Assembly: GCF_033449965.1 (NCBI RefSeq)
Contig: NZ_CP137761.1
Location: 2,914,001 to 2,978,000 of the forward strand
Length of the DNA stretch: 64,000 bases
Direction of reading: 5' to 3'
Source of the DNA: Bacillus sp. T3
Lineage (GTDB): Bacteria; Bacillota; Bacilli; Bacillales; Cytobacillaceae
Positions 24,805-33,490 of the stretch are shown here, piece after piece. The notes under the pieces were generated by a model that did not search any database, had not been told where the DNA came from, and saw nothing but the letters and a program-made list of their open reading frames with translations. Made by a program: the position numbers and the translations under genes. Every line of letters starts with the position of its first letter. Position 1 is the stretch's first letter.

Positions 24805-26121
24805 TTAGCCTAAGTTTATTGCTGTCGTTGCTTCTTGACTTGCTTTTAGGGCTGAATCCAAATCTTCAAGAATATCCTCTATAGCTTCTGTCCCAATGGA
24901 TAGACGAATTAATTCCGGTGTCACACCTGCGGCTCTTTGCTCATCCTCTGACAATTGTTGATGCGTAGTGCTAGCAGGATGAATAATAAGAGATTTTGAA
25001 TCACCGATATTGGCTAAATGCGAGAATAGTTGGATTGAGTCAATGACCTTCTTCGCTGCTTCTTGCCCACCTTTTACGCCAAAGGTTAAAATTGCCCCTT
25101 GTCCGTTCGGTAAGTATTTTTGCGCTTTAGAGTAAGATGGATGGCTTTTTAAACCAGGATAGCTAACCCAACCAACAGCTTCATGTTTTTCTAAAAATTG
25201 TGCTGTTTTCAATGCATTCTCACTATGCCGTTCCAATCTTAAGTGAAGTGTCTCTAATCCTTGCAATAGGAGAAATGAGTTGAATGGTGATAACGCAGAA
25301 CCAAGATCTCTTAATAATTGTACACGGGCTTTAATAATATACGCTGCTTCACCAACAGCATCAGTGTAGACAAGTCCATGATAGCTTGGGTCTGGCTCCG
25401 TTAAACCTGGGAACTTACCGCTCTTTTTCCAATCGAATTTGCCGCTATCAACAATTACACCGCCAATCGTTGTTCCATGGCCACCAATGAATTTAGTTGC
25501 AGAATGTACAACAATGTCTGCGCCAAATTCAATCGGGCGCAATAAATATGGGCTTGGTACAGTATTATCCACAATTAAGGGAATGCCATTTTCATGGGCA
25601 ATATCCGAAACAGCTTGGATATCAAGGACGTCCCCTTTTGGATTTCCAACTGTTTCAGCATAAATGGCTTTTGTTTTCGAAGTAATCGCTTTTCTGAAAT
25701 TTTCTGGATCCTCTGGATCCACGAAATTCACCTTGATCCCAAATTTCGCTAATGTTGCAGAAAATAAGTTATATGTTCCACCGTACAAGCTGCTAGAGGA
25801 TACAATTTCATCACCTGCAGAGGCAATATTGACGATGGCAAACGTTGTCGCCGCTTGACCTGAAGAAACAGCTAATGCCCCAACACCCCCTTCTAAGGCT
25901 GCGACTCTTTGCTCAAATACGTCTGAAGTAGGGTTCATAATACGACTGTAAACATTACCTGGTTCACTTAAATTAAATAAATTTGCAGCATGATCACTGT
26001 CATGAAAGACGAAGGAAGATGTTTGATAAATAGGAACTGCTCGAGATAATGTAGTTGGATCCGGCTTTTGTCCTGCATGAATTGCTTTCGTTTCAATACG
26101 TTGACCTTTTTCGTTTGCCAT
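24805..26121 (-). CDS. metY: O-acetylhomoserine sulfhydrylase/aminocarboxypropyltransferase
   Basis: PLP enzyme of the Cys/Met metabolism family, 438 aa, cytoplasmic; it makes homocysteine from O-acetylhomoserine and sulfide. The ATG at 26121 has GGGAGG; the longer frame from 26166 is rejected. Seen: ETKAIHAGQKPDPTTLSRAVPIYQ, SSGQAATTFAIVNIASAGDE, NTVPSPYLLRPIEFGADIVVHSATKFIGGHG with the Schiff-base lysine, and LIRLSIGTEAIEDILEDL. Length and motifs match MetY rather than MetB. It is downstream of the sulfur-compound monooxygenase gene and can use sulfide from reduced sulfite, which fits the island. No S-box riboswitch was seen. Confidence 0.93.
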   Translation of the reverse strand: MANEKGQRIETKAIHAGQKPDPTTLSRAVPIYQTSSFVFHDSDHAANLFNLSEPGNVYSRIMNPTSDVFEQRVAALEGGVGALAVSSGQAATTFAIVNIASAGDEIVSSSSLYGGTYNLFSATLAKFGIKVNFVDPEDPENFRKAITSKTKAIYAETVGNPKGDVLDIQAVSDIAHENGIPLIVDNTVPSPYLLRPIEFGADIVVHSATKFIGGHGTTIGGVIVDSGKFDWKKSGKFPGLTEPDPSYHGLVYTDAVGEAAYIIKARVQLLRDLGSALSPFNSFLLLQGLETLHLRLERHSENALKTAQFLEKHEAVGWVSYPGLKSHPSYSKAQKYLPNGQGAILTFGVKGGQEAAKKVIDSIQLFSHLANIGDSKSLIIHPASTTHQQLSEDEQRAAGVTPELIRLSIGTEAIEDILEDLDSALKASQEATTAINLG

Positions 26122-26190
26122 GTTTTTTTCCTCCCAGGTTTTCTTTTTTAATACCGATAAATTCAATAGGATTAATTAACTTTAAATAAT

Positions 26191-26218
26191 AATATATACT
26201 ATTTCTATTTTTTGTCAA
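26191..26218 (-). promoter_or_regulatory. Sigma-A promoter of metY
   Basis: On the minus strand TTGACA (26213-26218), 16-bp spacer, TATATT (26191-26196). The leader is too short for a SAM riboswitch. Confidence 0.65.
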
Positions 26219-26341
26219 TATAAAATTAAAAATGTTCAGACTATTTTATTTTCAACTAATGGATAAATGGCGATTATAGCTACAATAAAAACCAGACAAA
26301 TTGAACATTTACTTCTCAAAATAGATTAAGTCATTGAATTT

Positions 26342-27463
26342 TTAGCTAACTTTTGCCTTGTTTAGTCTTTCGTGTACTCTCGGAATAACTAGTTTCCCGA
26401 CCTCAGTAATCGTCTCAAGATGCGGAAAGCCACGCAACAGGACTTTATCAAACCCTAATTGCACAAACTCCACAATTCGATCCGCCACCTGGTCTGGCGT
26501 ACCAACAAGGGCAATTGAATTACCGGATAAAACTTGGGTTAAGCCGGCCCATAGATTGGGACCAATTTTAAAATCATGGTCCTTTCCAGATTTCATTAGC
26601 TGATGCAATCGCTTCACGCCAACGGAATCCCCTGTTTCCGTCATTTCACCTTTCTTTTCGAGCAGTTCACGTGGTGTTTTGCTTAACAAGCGCTCTGCTT
26701 TTTGCCAAGCCTTTTCTTCTGTTTCATCAAGAACAACCTGAAATGAAATGCTATAGCTTAGTTCACGATTTCTCTCAGCAGCTAGCTGTTTTATTTCAGC
26801 AATTCTTTTCTCAGTATTTTCAAGTGTTTCTCCCCAAAGCATATATACATCCGCTTCGTCTGCAGCCACTTTTTTACCAATATCTGATGCACCACCAAAG
26901 AAAATTTTCGGGGTTTTCGAAGGCTTTGGATATAGAGTTGCACCTTTTAAATGATAAAATTCACCCTCATAATATACTGTTTCACCCGCGAATAACTTTT
27001 TTAATATTTGTATGTATTCACGAGTTCGCCGATACCGCGCCTCATGATCAAGATGATCCCCATCACTTGCAAGCTCTGTTGGAGAACCACCTGTCACAAC
27101 GTTTACAGAGACCCGATCTCCTGACCAGTAACTTAACGTTGAAAATTGTTTTGCCAGCGCAGTTGGAGCAATTAAATCTGGCCTGGCAGCAAATAATATT
27201 TTCAGCTTATCTGTATAGGCAATCAAGTTTGCTGCAACAACAATCGGATCAAGGCAACCAGCACCGATTGGCAATAACAAAGTCGAGAAGCCTCCTTTTT
27301 CAGCGGCAAGGGCAATCTCCTTAATGTATTCCTGTGTCGGTTGCCGTTCCGCTGATTCATCAGTTCCTGTCCAACTATTTACATTTTTTGTATTTGAACC
27401 TTGAATAGCCCCTACAAATTCTCCATCACCTGATGTAGGTGCCATCGTAACAAATTCGACCAT
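26342..27463 (-). CDS. ssuD: SsuD-like FMNH2-dependent alkanesulfonate monooxygenase
   Basis: LLM-class flavin-dependent monooxygenase of the SsuD type, 373 aa; SsuD cleaves C-S bonds of alkanesulfonates to aldehyde and sulfite with FMNH2 and O2. Seen: AARPDLIAPTALAKQFSTLSYWSGDRVSVNVVTGGSP, the stretch with the conserved Arg in SGDRVSV, LDHEARYRRTREYIQILKKL, and KIFFGGASDIGKKVAADEADVYMLWGET, all close to E. coli SsuD. A dedicated FMN reductase is not in this operon; the FMN reductase at 41556 is a distant candidate. It is the last gene of the CaiB-ECH operon, 23 nt after the hydratase. Confidence 0.9.
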   Translation of the reverse strand: MVEFVTMAPTSGDGEFVGAIQGSNTKNVNSWTGTDESAERQPTQEYIKEIALAAEKGGFSTLLLPIGAGCLDPIVVAANLIAYTDKLKILFAARPDLIAPTALAKQFSTLSYWSGDRVSVNVVTGGSPTELASDGDHLDHEARYRRTREYIQILKKLFAGETVYYEGEFYHLKGATLYPKPSKTPKIFFGGASDIGKKVAADEADVYMLWGETLENTEKRIAEIKQLAAERNRELSYSISFQVVLDETEEKAWQKAERLLSKTPRELLEKKGEMTETGDSVGVKRLHQLMKSGKDHDFKIGPNLWAGLTQVLSGNSIALVGTPDQVADRIVEFVQLGFDKVLLRGFPHLETITEVGKLVIPRVHERLNKAKVS

Positions 27464-27486
27464 CTTAACATCCTCCCATAAGTGAA

Positions 27487-28230
27487 TTATTTTTTTACAT
27501 ATTCATAAAATCTGCCGCCAAAATCACCATGTAGTACCGATTCCCTTGTTAAACGATGAGCTGTATCACTTTGCTGAGCTCCCGTTAATTCCTTTAATGT
27601 TTGCAGGGTATTGTTCGGGACGTTTAGTAGGGTTTCAAGCCATTTTGTCACGGTTTCATTACCTTCCTTTAAATCCTCACAAACCTCATGCACCAATCCA
27701 AATTCACTTGCCACAAATGCATTTACTTTTTTATTTAATAATGTTAAGTATCGAGCTCTTGCTGCACCAATTTCATTGACTAAACGCTCAGTCCCTAGAA
27801 TCAATCCAAACTGAGGACCAGGGAATCGAAACACACTTGTGGCAGTCGCAACTCTCAAATCACATGAAAGAGCTAAATCTGCTCCAGCACCATATGTATA
27901 CCCATTCACGATTGCAATTGTGGGAATCGGTAAATTTATCAGTATTTCGAATAATATCGATAAATTCCGAAAGAACTGACCGGCTTCTTCATTTGACAAA
28001 CTTCTAATATACTTGACATCGACCCCTGAACTAAATGCATCCGTTAGTTCACTACTTAAGACGAGGGCACCAATATCTCCCCTTGCCACAATATATTCAA
28101 GTGCATTTGTTATTTGTTGGTAAAGCTCTCGGTTAAGAGCATTGTAGTTTTTTTCTACATTTAGCTTGAGATGAGCTGTTTTCTTTTGTGAAAAATCATG
28201 GTCGTTTATCTCTATCTTTATTTTTTCCAT
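27487..28230 (-). CDS. Enoyl-CoA hydratase/isomerase family protein
   Basis: Crotonase-fold protein, 247 aa, cytoplasmic. Family features: ALVLSSELTDAFSSGVDVKYIRSL for the first CoA/oxyanion region, and NGYTYGAGADLALSCDLRVATATSVFRFPGPQFGLILG for the second. The usual catalytic glutamates are changed: GAGADL follows the oxyanion helix, and PQFGLI replaces the PEVGLG/PE motif. Acid-base chemistry may thus differ from normal hydration. Between a CoA-transferase and a C-S cleaving monooxygenase, it probably acts on an organosulfur acyl-CoA; that is inferred from context. Confidence 0.85.
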   Translation of the reverse strand: MEKIKIEINDHDFSQKKTAHLKLNVEKNYNALNRELYQQITNALEYIVARGDIGALVLSSELTDAFSSGVDVKYIRSLSNEEAGQFFRNLSILFEILINLPIPTIAIVNGYTYGAGADLALSCDLRVATATSVFRFPGPQFGLILGTERLVNEIGAARARYLTLLNKKVNAFVASEFGLVHEVCEDLKEGNETVTKWLETLLNVPNNTLQTLKELTGAQQSDTAHRLTRESVLHGDFGGRFYEYVKK

Positions 28231-28238
28231 AATAACTC

Positions 28239-28628
28239 CTATCGCTGTTCATCCACTGTGGGTATATGACTAGGTTGGATTTCGCTCTCTGGTAAATGGT
28301 CGGTCAGCAATAATTGGTTATGATCAATCAATTGCCGTAAATAAGTAAAGTTCGTTTCGGCTTCCACTCGATAGTAGTGAAACTCTTCTTTTTGTGCGGC
28401 CTCATAGGAGAGCTCACACAGAGTATTTGGTGGTGTAACTAATAGATTAATGCCCCGTTCATTTAGCCATCTAATTATTGCTCCCCGTTTTCCACTTTGT
28501 AGCGATAATGCAGGATTTTCATAGTCCTCATATTGACGCGTTTCAGTATCGTATATTCGAATCACAGTCCCTTCGACAATTGGGACGATAATTTCCTTCT
28601 GTTCAGCTAGTACCAAAGCTAGTTTCAT
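28239..28628 (-). CDS. NifX/NifB-domain-like small protein
   Basis: 129-aa cytoplasmic protein. KLALVLAEQKEIIVPIVEGTVIRIYD at the start and GAIIRWLNERGINLLVTPPN in the middle resemble the dinitrogenase iron-molybdenum cofactor (NifX/NifB C-terminal) fold, which binds metal cofactors. No nif genes are nearby, so the role must be different. It sits between the CoA-transferase (46 nt) and the hydratase (8 nt) in one operon, and a regulatory or cofactor-carrying part in the organosulfur pathway is possible. The assignment is a resemblance, not certain. Confidence 0.6.
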   Translation of the reverse strand: MKLALVLAEQKEIIVPIVEGTVIRIYDTETRQYEDYENPALSLQSGKRGAIIRWLNERGINLLVTPPNTLCELSYEAAQKEEFHYYRVEAETNFTYLRQLIDHNQLLLTDHLPESEIQPSHIPTVDEQR

Positions 28629-28674
28629 AACCTTTACTCTCCTCTTTGTTTTTTCACAATTTCTATCAAACGTA

Positions 28675-29874
28675 CTATTTATTACTTACAACTTCTGAAG
28701 ACTGTAACCATTCTTTTATCACCTGATCATTATGTTGTCCTAACTTCGGTGGGTTTCGATAGATTTCAAATCTATAGTCTGTTAATTTCACAGGAAAGCC
28801 AACCGTACTTGTTTGCACTCCATTTGGTAATTCAAGCTTCTCTAAAATGTTAAGCGAATGTGTTATAGGATGAGCGAGTGCTTCTGAAAAATCATTAACG
28901 GGTGAGGTCGGTACCCCCCTACGATCAAATTCTGTAATCCACTGAGCAGCAGTTTTTGTTGCAAATACTTCCTCTAATAAACCCTTAAGCTCTTTTTGAT
29001 TTTTTGCCCGCAATGGCTGAGAAACAAAGCGAGGATCCTCGAATAATTCACCAAGATTGGTCGCTTCACAAACCTGGAACCAAAGCTTGTCATTCCCCGC
29101 GGCAATAACAAAAGGTTTGTCAGCTGCTGCAAAGGCCTGATACGGTGCATTTCGCGGATGAGCAGATCCTAAACGTTTCGGTGCAACACCGTTACCAAAA
29201 AATTCACTCGTCTGTAAGGCCGATATCCCAAGTACACTCCCTAGCATTGAGGCATCAATATATGTGCCCTTACCAGTTTGATTTACCTTCAAAATGGAAG
29301 CGACAATACTATAGGCTGCATATAACCCTACCCCAAAATCAGCAATCGGAACCCCGCACTTAACGGGTGGACCATCCTCCTCACCTGTCACACTCATCAT
29401 TCCACTAAAGGCTTGAATCGTAACATCAAAAGCTCCTTTTTTGGCATACTCACCTACTTGCCCATATCCTGAAATGGAGCAATACACTAATTTCGGGTGC
29501 TCCTGAACCAAACCGTCATAGTTTAATCCAAACTTCGCTAATACACCTGGTCTAAAGTTTTCAATGATTACATCCGCTTTTAAACAAAGCTCCTTTAATA
29601 GCTGTTGTTGTTCAGGATTATTAAAATCAATCGAAACACTTCGTTTATTCCGATTCAATGAAGAAAAATTTGCACTATATGCTTCTTGTTCCTCATTTTC
29701 AAAAAATGGCGGCCAGGCTCTCATTCCATCTCCACCATTAGGCCGTTCAATTTTTATTACATCTGCACCTAAATCTGCTAATAACATCCCCGTAAACGGT
29801 CCTGCTGCAATTTGGCCAAATTCTACAACTCGTATGCCGGCAAGTGGTTTATGATTTTGTTTCACTTCACTCAA
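28675..29874 (-). CDS. CaiB/BaiF class III CoA-transferase
   Basis: Family III CoA-transferase, 399 aa, cytoplasmic; moves CoA between carboxylic acids via an aspartyl intermediate. TTG start at 29874 with GAGGGATGG. Seen: KPLAGIRVVEFGQIAAGPFTGMLLADLGADVIKIERP, RNKRSVSIDFN, ADVIIENFRPGVLAKFGL, and KKGAFDVTIQAFSGMMSVTG with the catalytic Asp. In Variovorax the Act CoA-transferase of this family activates 3-sulfinopropionate, and the nearby thiol dioxygenase suggests such a substrate. It heads the operon from the promoter at 29971-29999. Confidence 0.92.
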   Translation of the reverse strand: MSEVKQNHKPLAGIRVVEFGQIAAGPFTGMLLADLGADVIKIERPNGGDGMRAWPPFFENEEQEAYSANFSSLNRNKRSVSIDFNNPEQQQLLKELCLKADVIIENFRPGVLAKFGLNYDGLVQEHPKLVYCSISGYGQVGEYAKKGAFDVTIQAFSGMMSVTGEEDGPPVKCGVPIADFGVGLYAAYSIVASILKVNQTGKGTYIDASMLGSVLGISALQTSEFFGNGVAPKRLGSAHPRNAPYQAFAAADKPFVIAAGNDKLWFQVCEATNLGELFEDPRFVSQPLRAKNQKELKGLLEEVFATKTAAQWITEFDRRGVPTSPVNDFSEALAHPITHSLNILEKLELPNGVQTSTVGFPVKLTDYRFEIYRNPPKLGQHNDQVIKEWLQSSEVVSNK

Positions 29875-29970
29875 ATGACCATCCCTCTCTTACTTACCAA
29901 CCTATTAATACCATTTGGAATAATTGGTTGTTTAACCTGCTTTATCTTATTGATTTACTTGGTTTTAAAC

Positions 29971-29999
29971 AGTATATATCACGTTTCCCTGCATGTATA
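29971..29999 (-). promoter_or_regulatory. Promoter of CaiB-ECH-SsuD operon
   Basis: On the minus strand TATACA (29994-29999), 17-bp spacer, TATACT (29971-29976). The weak -35 suits an activator. The palindrome at 30022-30036 is centred 65 bp upstream of the predicted start. Confidence 0.55.
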
Positions 30000-30021
30000 A
30001 TTGAAAAAAATAAACGTAACG

Positions 30022-30036
30022 TTCAATAAAATTGAA
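30022..30036. promoter_or_regulatory. Candidate LysR operator, site C
   Basis: TTCAA-TAAAA-TTGAA, upstream of the CoA-transferase operon. It is the same inverted repeat as at 31179-31193 and 38542-38556, and has the LysR T-N11-A layout inside it. Confidence 0.65.
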
Positions 30037-30078
30037 TTATTTCCCTTTTAACGTTGAGAGTTCGTCCTGAATACTTTT

Positions 30079-30959
30079 TTAATTAGTACTCTCTTTAAGC
30101 GCAGTGATTAACCGTTCCACCGCTGCGCCATTTTTTATTCCATTTGCCTTTTTAAGAATACCGGTAACAACCCCAACCTTTAAATCCTCAATTTTCCTTT
30201 TCACTAACCCAATCGATGGGGTACCAATAATCACATCTGGAATCACCGCAATTCCCAGCCCAGCTTGGACGTATTCCTTTATCGCGGTCATACTATTTAC
30301 AACTAAGCCAATTTGCGGATGAACCCCTGCCTCCATTAATGATTTTTCTAAATGAATCCGATAATTACACACAAAAGCCCCTAATAACAAACGTTCATTT
30401 TGAAAATCCGATAAATAAATACTCTCTTTTTGTTGGAGGGGATGGGTTTCTGGAAGCAATAATGATACGTTTTCTGTCAGCAATGGCTCAAATGAAAGGG
30501 TATGATCTAGTTCTGGTGTATTGCATAATGCAAAGTCAATTTCCCCATCCTTTAATAAACGAGTTAAATTCTGCGTGTTATTAACCTCGATCGTTATCTG
30601 GACTTTTGGATATTGTATACTATATTGCGCCAATATTTTTGGCATTCGATAAAGCGCCATCGGTTCAATTGCCCCGATTCTAACTTTTCCAGTTTCTCCG
30701 TGCATCCATTGATCCATTGATTGTTGGACAAGCTCTACATCCTTCAGTAAAACATCTGCTGTTTCATTAAAGACCCGCCCTGCTTCTGTTAAATAGATTT
30801 TTCTCCCCGCTCAATTAGCTTTACGCCAAGATCTGCTTCTAATTTTTGAATCTGCATCGTAACGGTTGACTGAACATACATTAGTTCGTCAGCTGCTTTT
30901 TGAAAGCTTCCAAGCCGAGCAATGGTTTGAAACGTTTTAATTGATCGTAAATCCATCAT
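30079..30959 (-). pseudogene. LysR family regulator of the organosulfur island, frameshifted
   Basis: LysR-type regulator of about 293 residues read in two frames. The start is ATG at 30959 (MMDLRSIKTFQTIARLGSFQKAADEL) with GAGGTGAC, giving an intact helix-turn-helix, but the frame ends after LIERGEKSI. One added base in the G run at 30805-30808 gives ERGRKIYLTEAGRVFNE and continues through MDQWMHGE into the effector-binding domain (KVRIGAIEPMALYRMPKILAQY). Its location between the CaiB operon and the divergent thiol dioxygenase, plus the shared palindromes, marks it as the likely activator of the island. If the indel is real the island lacks its regulator. Confidence 0.82.
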
Positions 30960-30983
30960 TTTGTCACCTCATTATTATAAAAA

Positions 30984-31021
30984 TAAAAAAAGCCTAAGAA
31001 CGGATATACGTTCATAGGCTT
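30984..31021 (-). terminator. Intrinsic terminator inside the lysR leader
   Basis: On the minus strand AAGCCTATGAACG pairs with CCGTTCTTAGGCTT and is followed by TTTTT. It precedes the lysR start by 25-60 nt, so it can only act as a conditional terminator of that gene. Confidence 0.8.
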
Positions 31022-31115
31022 CAGAGAATACACTCTTAAACTAGTAGACAAAGCCCATCCGTCAATCAAATCATGCCTCCAGTTGTCCAGTGGGCTTATA
31101 CTATTAAAATGATTA
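30984..31115 (-). ncRNA. Attenuator-type 5' leader of lysR (candidate riboswitch)
   Basis: Leader RNA from the promoter at 31122-31150 to the lysR start. Hairpin 1 pairs AAGCCCA and UGGGCUU (DNA 31091-31097 with 31051-31057) around a 33-nt loop containing CUGGACAACUGGAGGCAUGA. The terminator pairs AAGCCUA...CG with CG...UAGGCUU (31009-31021 with 30990-31003) and ends in seven U. The UGGGCUU of hairpin 1 can also pair with AAGCCUA of the terminator as an antiterminator. It matches no class I know: there is no T-box AGGGTGG, and no S-box, preQ1 or guanidine signature. The ligand is unknown. Confidence 0.6.
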
Positions 31116-31121
31116 ATTTAT

Positions 31122-31150
31122 ACTATATTTTGATTTTTCCGATAAGTCAA
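31122..31150 (-). promoter_or_regulatory. Sigma-A promoter of lysR
   Basis: On the minus strand TTGACT (31145-31150), 17-bp spacer, TATAGT (31122-31127); start near 31115, giving a leader of about 156 nt. Confidence 0.72.
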
Positions 31151-31178
31151 GTGGGTTTAATTCAATAATATTCATAAA

Positions 31179-31193
31179 TTCAATTTTTTTGAA
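31179..31193. promoter_or_regulatory. Candidate LysR operator, site A
   Basis: TTCAA-TTTTT-TTGAA (extended by A and T to 31178-31194) between the divergent lysR and thiol dioxygenase promoters. It is centred at -65 of the dioxygenase promoter and about -71 of the lysR promoter, the usual place for a LysR recognition site with autoregulation. Confidence 0.65.
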
Positions 31194-31215
31194 TGGCTCA
31201 ATCTCTTTTTTCTAT

Positions 31216-31244
31216 TTTACAATGAAGCATTTTGTCATTAATAT
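31216..31244 (+). promoter_or_regulatory. Promoter of the thiol dioxygenase gene
   Basis: TTTACA (31216-31221), 17-bp spacer, TAATAT (31239-31244); predicted start near 31251. Confidence 0.6.
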
Positions 31245-31307
31245 CATGTTTAAGATATTTTGATTAAATCTATAAAAATACTTAGCATTAGAAAAGGAGA
31301 TAAAAAT

Positions 31308-31901
31308 ATGACAACTGTACACCACTTTCAAGCCTTCGAGGACACAGTAAGACATGTGTTGCAAAATGCTATATCTGAAAAGGATATTGTGAAAAGTCTA
31401 ACCCCCTATTTCCGTTCCTTTCTTGAAAAGGAAGGCTTAGTCCCTGAAGAGATAAAACAGCCAAAATCACCTGGAAAAATATGGTCAATATCTCCTTTAT
31501 AAACCAGAGGATGAAGCTTTTTCGATTGTAGCGTTCGTTTGGGGGCCAGGTCAAAAGCTCCGGTTCATGACCACTTAGTTTGGGGCTTAGTCGGAATTTA
31601 CGAGGGAGCAATTGAGGAAACAAGATACCGTAAAATTGACAATGATAACGATAGCGATGGAGTTCCCGGGATTCAGTTAGAGATAATTGATACGGTCATT
31701 GCGAAAAAGAATGATATTTCGTTTGTATATCCGCCAAATGCCGACATACACGGTGTTCGCAACCCGTTTAAGGATCAAGCTGTAACGATTCATATTTACG
31801 GAACCGACATTGGGAAACAACAAAGACATTCGTATCATGATAATTCAATCAACTCGATTCTAACACCACATGCTAATACTACTGCCGTGTATACCTATTA
31901 G
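31308..31901 (+). pseudogene. Cysteine/3-mercaptopropionate dioxygenase, two frameshifts
   Basis: Cupin-fold thiol dioxygenase of about 197 residues; the family adds O2 to a thiol to form a sulfinate. ATG at 31308 has AAAGGAG. The frame breaks at the A run 31475-31479 (one A too many), after which KYGQYLLYKPEDEAFSIVAFVWGPG is read in another frame. It breaks again at 31553-31556 (one A too few), returning to the first frame for APVHDHLVWGLVGIYEG, which holds the first two iron histidines, and DIHGVRN with the third. The wording HDHxxWG is closer to bacterial 3-mercaptopropionate dioxygenases than to mammalian CDO. Divergent to lysR. Confidence 0.82.
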
Positions 31902-31937
31902 GTTTCTGGAAACTCAATAGCTGGTTTGAAATTAAGG

Positions 31938-31962
31938 AGCTCGTCTGATGACGGGCTTTTTT
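31938..31962 (+). terminator. Terminator after thiol dioxygenase
   Basis: AGCTCGTC (31938-31945) pairs with GACGGGCT (31950-31957, one G-T pair) followed by TTTTT. Confidence 0.78.
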
Positions 31963-32046
31963 ATAACGAATTTTAGGAGATTTTTTGTCTAATGGGAATT
32001 ATACGGGTTTCAATGCAATCGACACTGTCAGTTTGATCACATTACC

Positions 32047-32083
32047 TAAAAGAAATGACGTGTGTAATCGACACACGTCATTC
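32047..32083 (-). terminator. Terminator of the seven-gene organosulfur operon
   Basis: AATGACGTGTGT (32054-32065) pairs perfectly with ACACACGTCATT (32071-32082); on the minus strand it is followed by TCTTTT. Confidence 0.82.
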
Positions 32084-32132
32084 CCGATATCACAAACTTT
32101 TTTACGATTAGGAGGCTTACACCTATTCTACA

Positions 32133-33461
32133 TTAATTCTTTGAAACGACTTTAGAAAAGCGATTTTCAGGAACCTTGATTCCAAAATGGCCTCGAAGTG
32201 TATCATGCTCGTATTCACTACGGAACAGACCACGCTCCTGTAAAAGTGGCACGACTCGATCAACGAACTCTGGCAAACCTTTTGGTGTTGCTGCCCCGAT
32301 AATGAAGCCATCCGAAGCTTCTTCTTCTATCCACTCCTGTATAAGATCAGCTACTTTTTCTGGCGTTCCAACAAATTGACCTTTTGGAGTCGCAAAGGCG
32401 AGGGCAACCTCACGTAACGTTAAGTTCTTTTCTTTTGCGTTTTGTTTTATTTTATCAGAAGTCCCACGATGACTATCGCTACCTAAGTTCCCCAAATCTG
32501 GAAAAGGCTCATCCAGTGGATATTGCGTGAAATCATGATCATCGAACGGCCGTCCTAATGCATGCAGTGCCTTCTCAACTGAAACAAGCTCAGCGATTTC
32601 TTGATGCTTTCGATCCGCGTCCTCTTGCGTATCTCCAATGACGGGAACAATTCCAGGTAAAATGAACAGTTTATCTGGGTTTCGGCCAAATTCCTTCGCT
32701 CTTCTTTTAACATCAGCATAAAATTCCTTTGCTTCCTCTTTTTGTTGGAATCCTGCAAAAATCGCATCTGCATTCTTTGCTGCAAAGTTTCTGCCATCCT
32801 CTGAAACTCCTGCTTGAAAAATGACCGGCTGCCCTTGTTTTGAACGAGCAATGTTTAACGGACCTTTCACATCAAAATACTCACCTTTATGGTTCAAAAA
32901 ATGGAGCTTTTCTTTATCAAAGAACTCACCTGTTTTTTTATCATATATAAATGCATCATCTTCCCAGGAATCCCATAATCCTTGTGTCACATCGAGAAAT
33001 TCATGAGCAATCTTATAACGCTCCGGGTGCGATGGATGTTCTTTTCTACTATAATTATCCGCGGACCCAGACAACCAAGACGTGACCACATTCCAGCCTG
33101 CCCGACCATGGCTTATATGGTCGAGTGAAGCAAATTGCCGCGCAACTGTGTATGGTTCACTGTAGCTAACCGTAACCGTTCCTACTAATCCTATTTTTTG
33201 AGTCAAACCTGCAAGCGCTGATAATATCGTAATCGGTTCAAAACGATTTAAATAGTGTGGACTTGAATTTTCATTTATTGACACACTGTCAGCGATAAAG
33301 GCAAAATCAAACTTCCCTTCCTCTGCCTTTTGAGCTTGTTCCTTATAAAATTGAAAATTAGTACTGGCATTTGGTAAAGAATCAGGATGTCGCCAATCAG
33401 CCCAGCCGCCACCTACGCCATGAATCATTGCCCCTAATTTCACTGTTTTTTTCTTTGCCAC
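32133..33461 (-). CDS. NtaA/SnaA/DszA-type flavin monooxygenase
   Basis: LLM-class FMNH2-dependent monooxygenase of the NtaA/SnaA/DszA/YxeK branch, 442 aa, cytoplasmic. GTG start at 33461 with GGGAGGGG. Seen: VKLGAMIHGVGGGWADWRHPD, EEGKFDFAFIADSVSI, EPITILSALAGLTQKIGLVGTVTVSYSEPYTVARQFASLDHISHGRAGWNVVTSW and QAGVSEDGRNFAAKNADAIF. Members oxidise sulfones, nitrilotriacetate or S-succinocysteine; the ssu-type neighbours favour an organosulfur substrate. Last gene of the operon. FMNH2 must come from a reductase encoded elsewhere. Confidence 0.9.
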   Translation of the reverse strand: MAKKKTVKLGAMIHGVGGGWADWRHPDSLPNASTNFQFYKEQAQKAEEGKFDFAFIADSVSINENSSPHYLNRFEPITILSALAGLTQKIGLVGTVTVSYSEPYTVARQFASLDHISHGRAGWNVVTSWLSGSADNYSRKEHPSHPERYKIAHEFLDVTQGLWDSWEDDAFIYDKKTGEFFDKEKLHFLNHKGEYFDVKGPLNIARSKQGQPVIFQAGVSEDGRNFAAKNADAIFAGFQQKEEAKEFYADVKRRAKEFGRNPDKLFILPGIVPVIGDTQEDADRKHQEIAELVSVEKALHALGRPFDDHDFTQYPLDEPFPDLGNLGSDSHRGTSDKIKQNAKEKNLTLREVALAFATPKGQFVGTPEKVADLIQEWIEEEASDGFIIGAATPKGLPEFVDRVVPLLQERGLFRSEYEHDTLRGHFGIKVPENRFSKVVSKN

Positions 33462-33490
33462 TTAAACCCCTCCCATTTTTTAACCAAGAA

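Noticed and set aside
26122..26341. SAM riboswitch or T-box upstream of metY
   Set aside because: The leader is short, promoter elements lie close to the gene and no riboswitch core motifs are present.
30984..31115. T-box, S-box or preQ1 riboswitch identity for the lysR leader
   Set aside because: The AGGGTGG T-box sequence, S-box core and preQ1 pseudoknot signatures are all missing; left as an unknown class.
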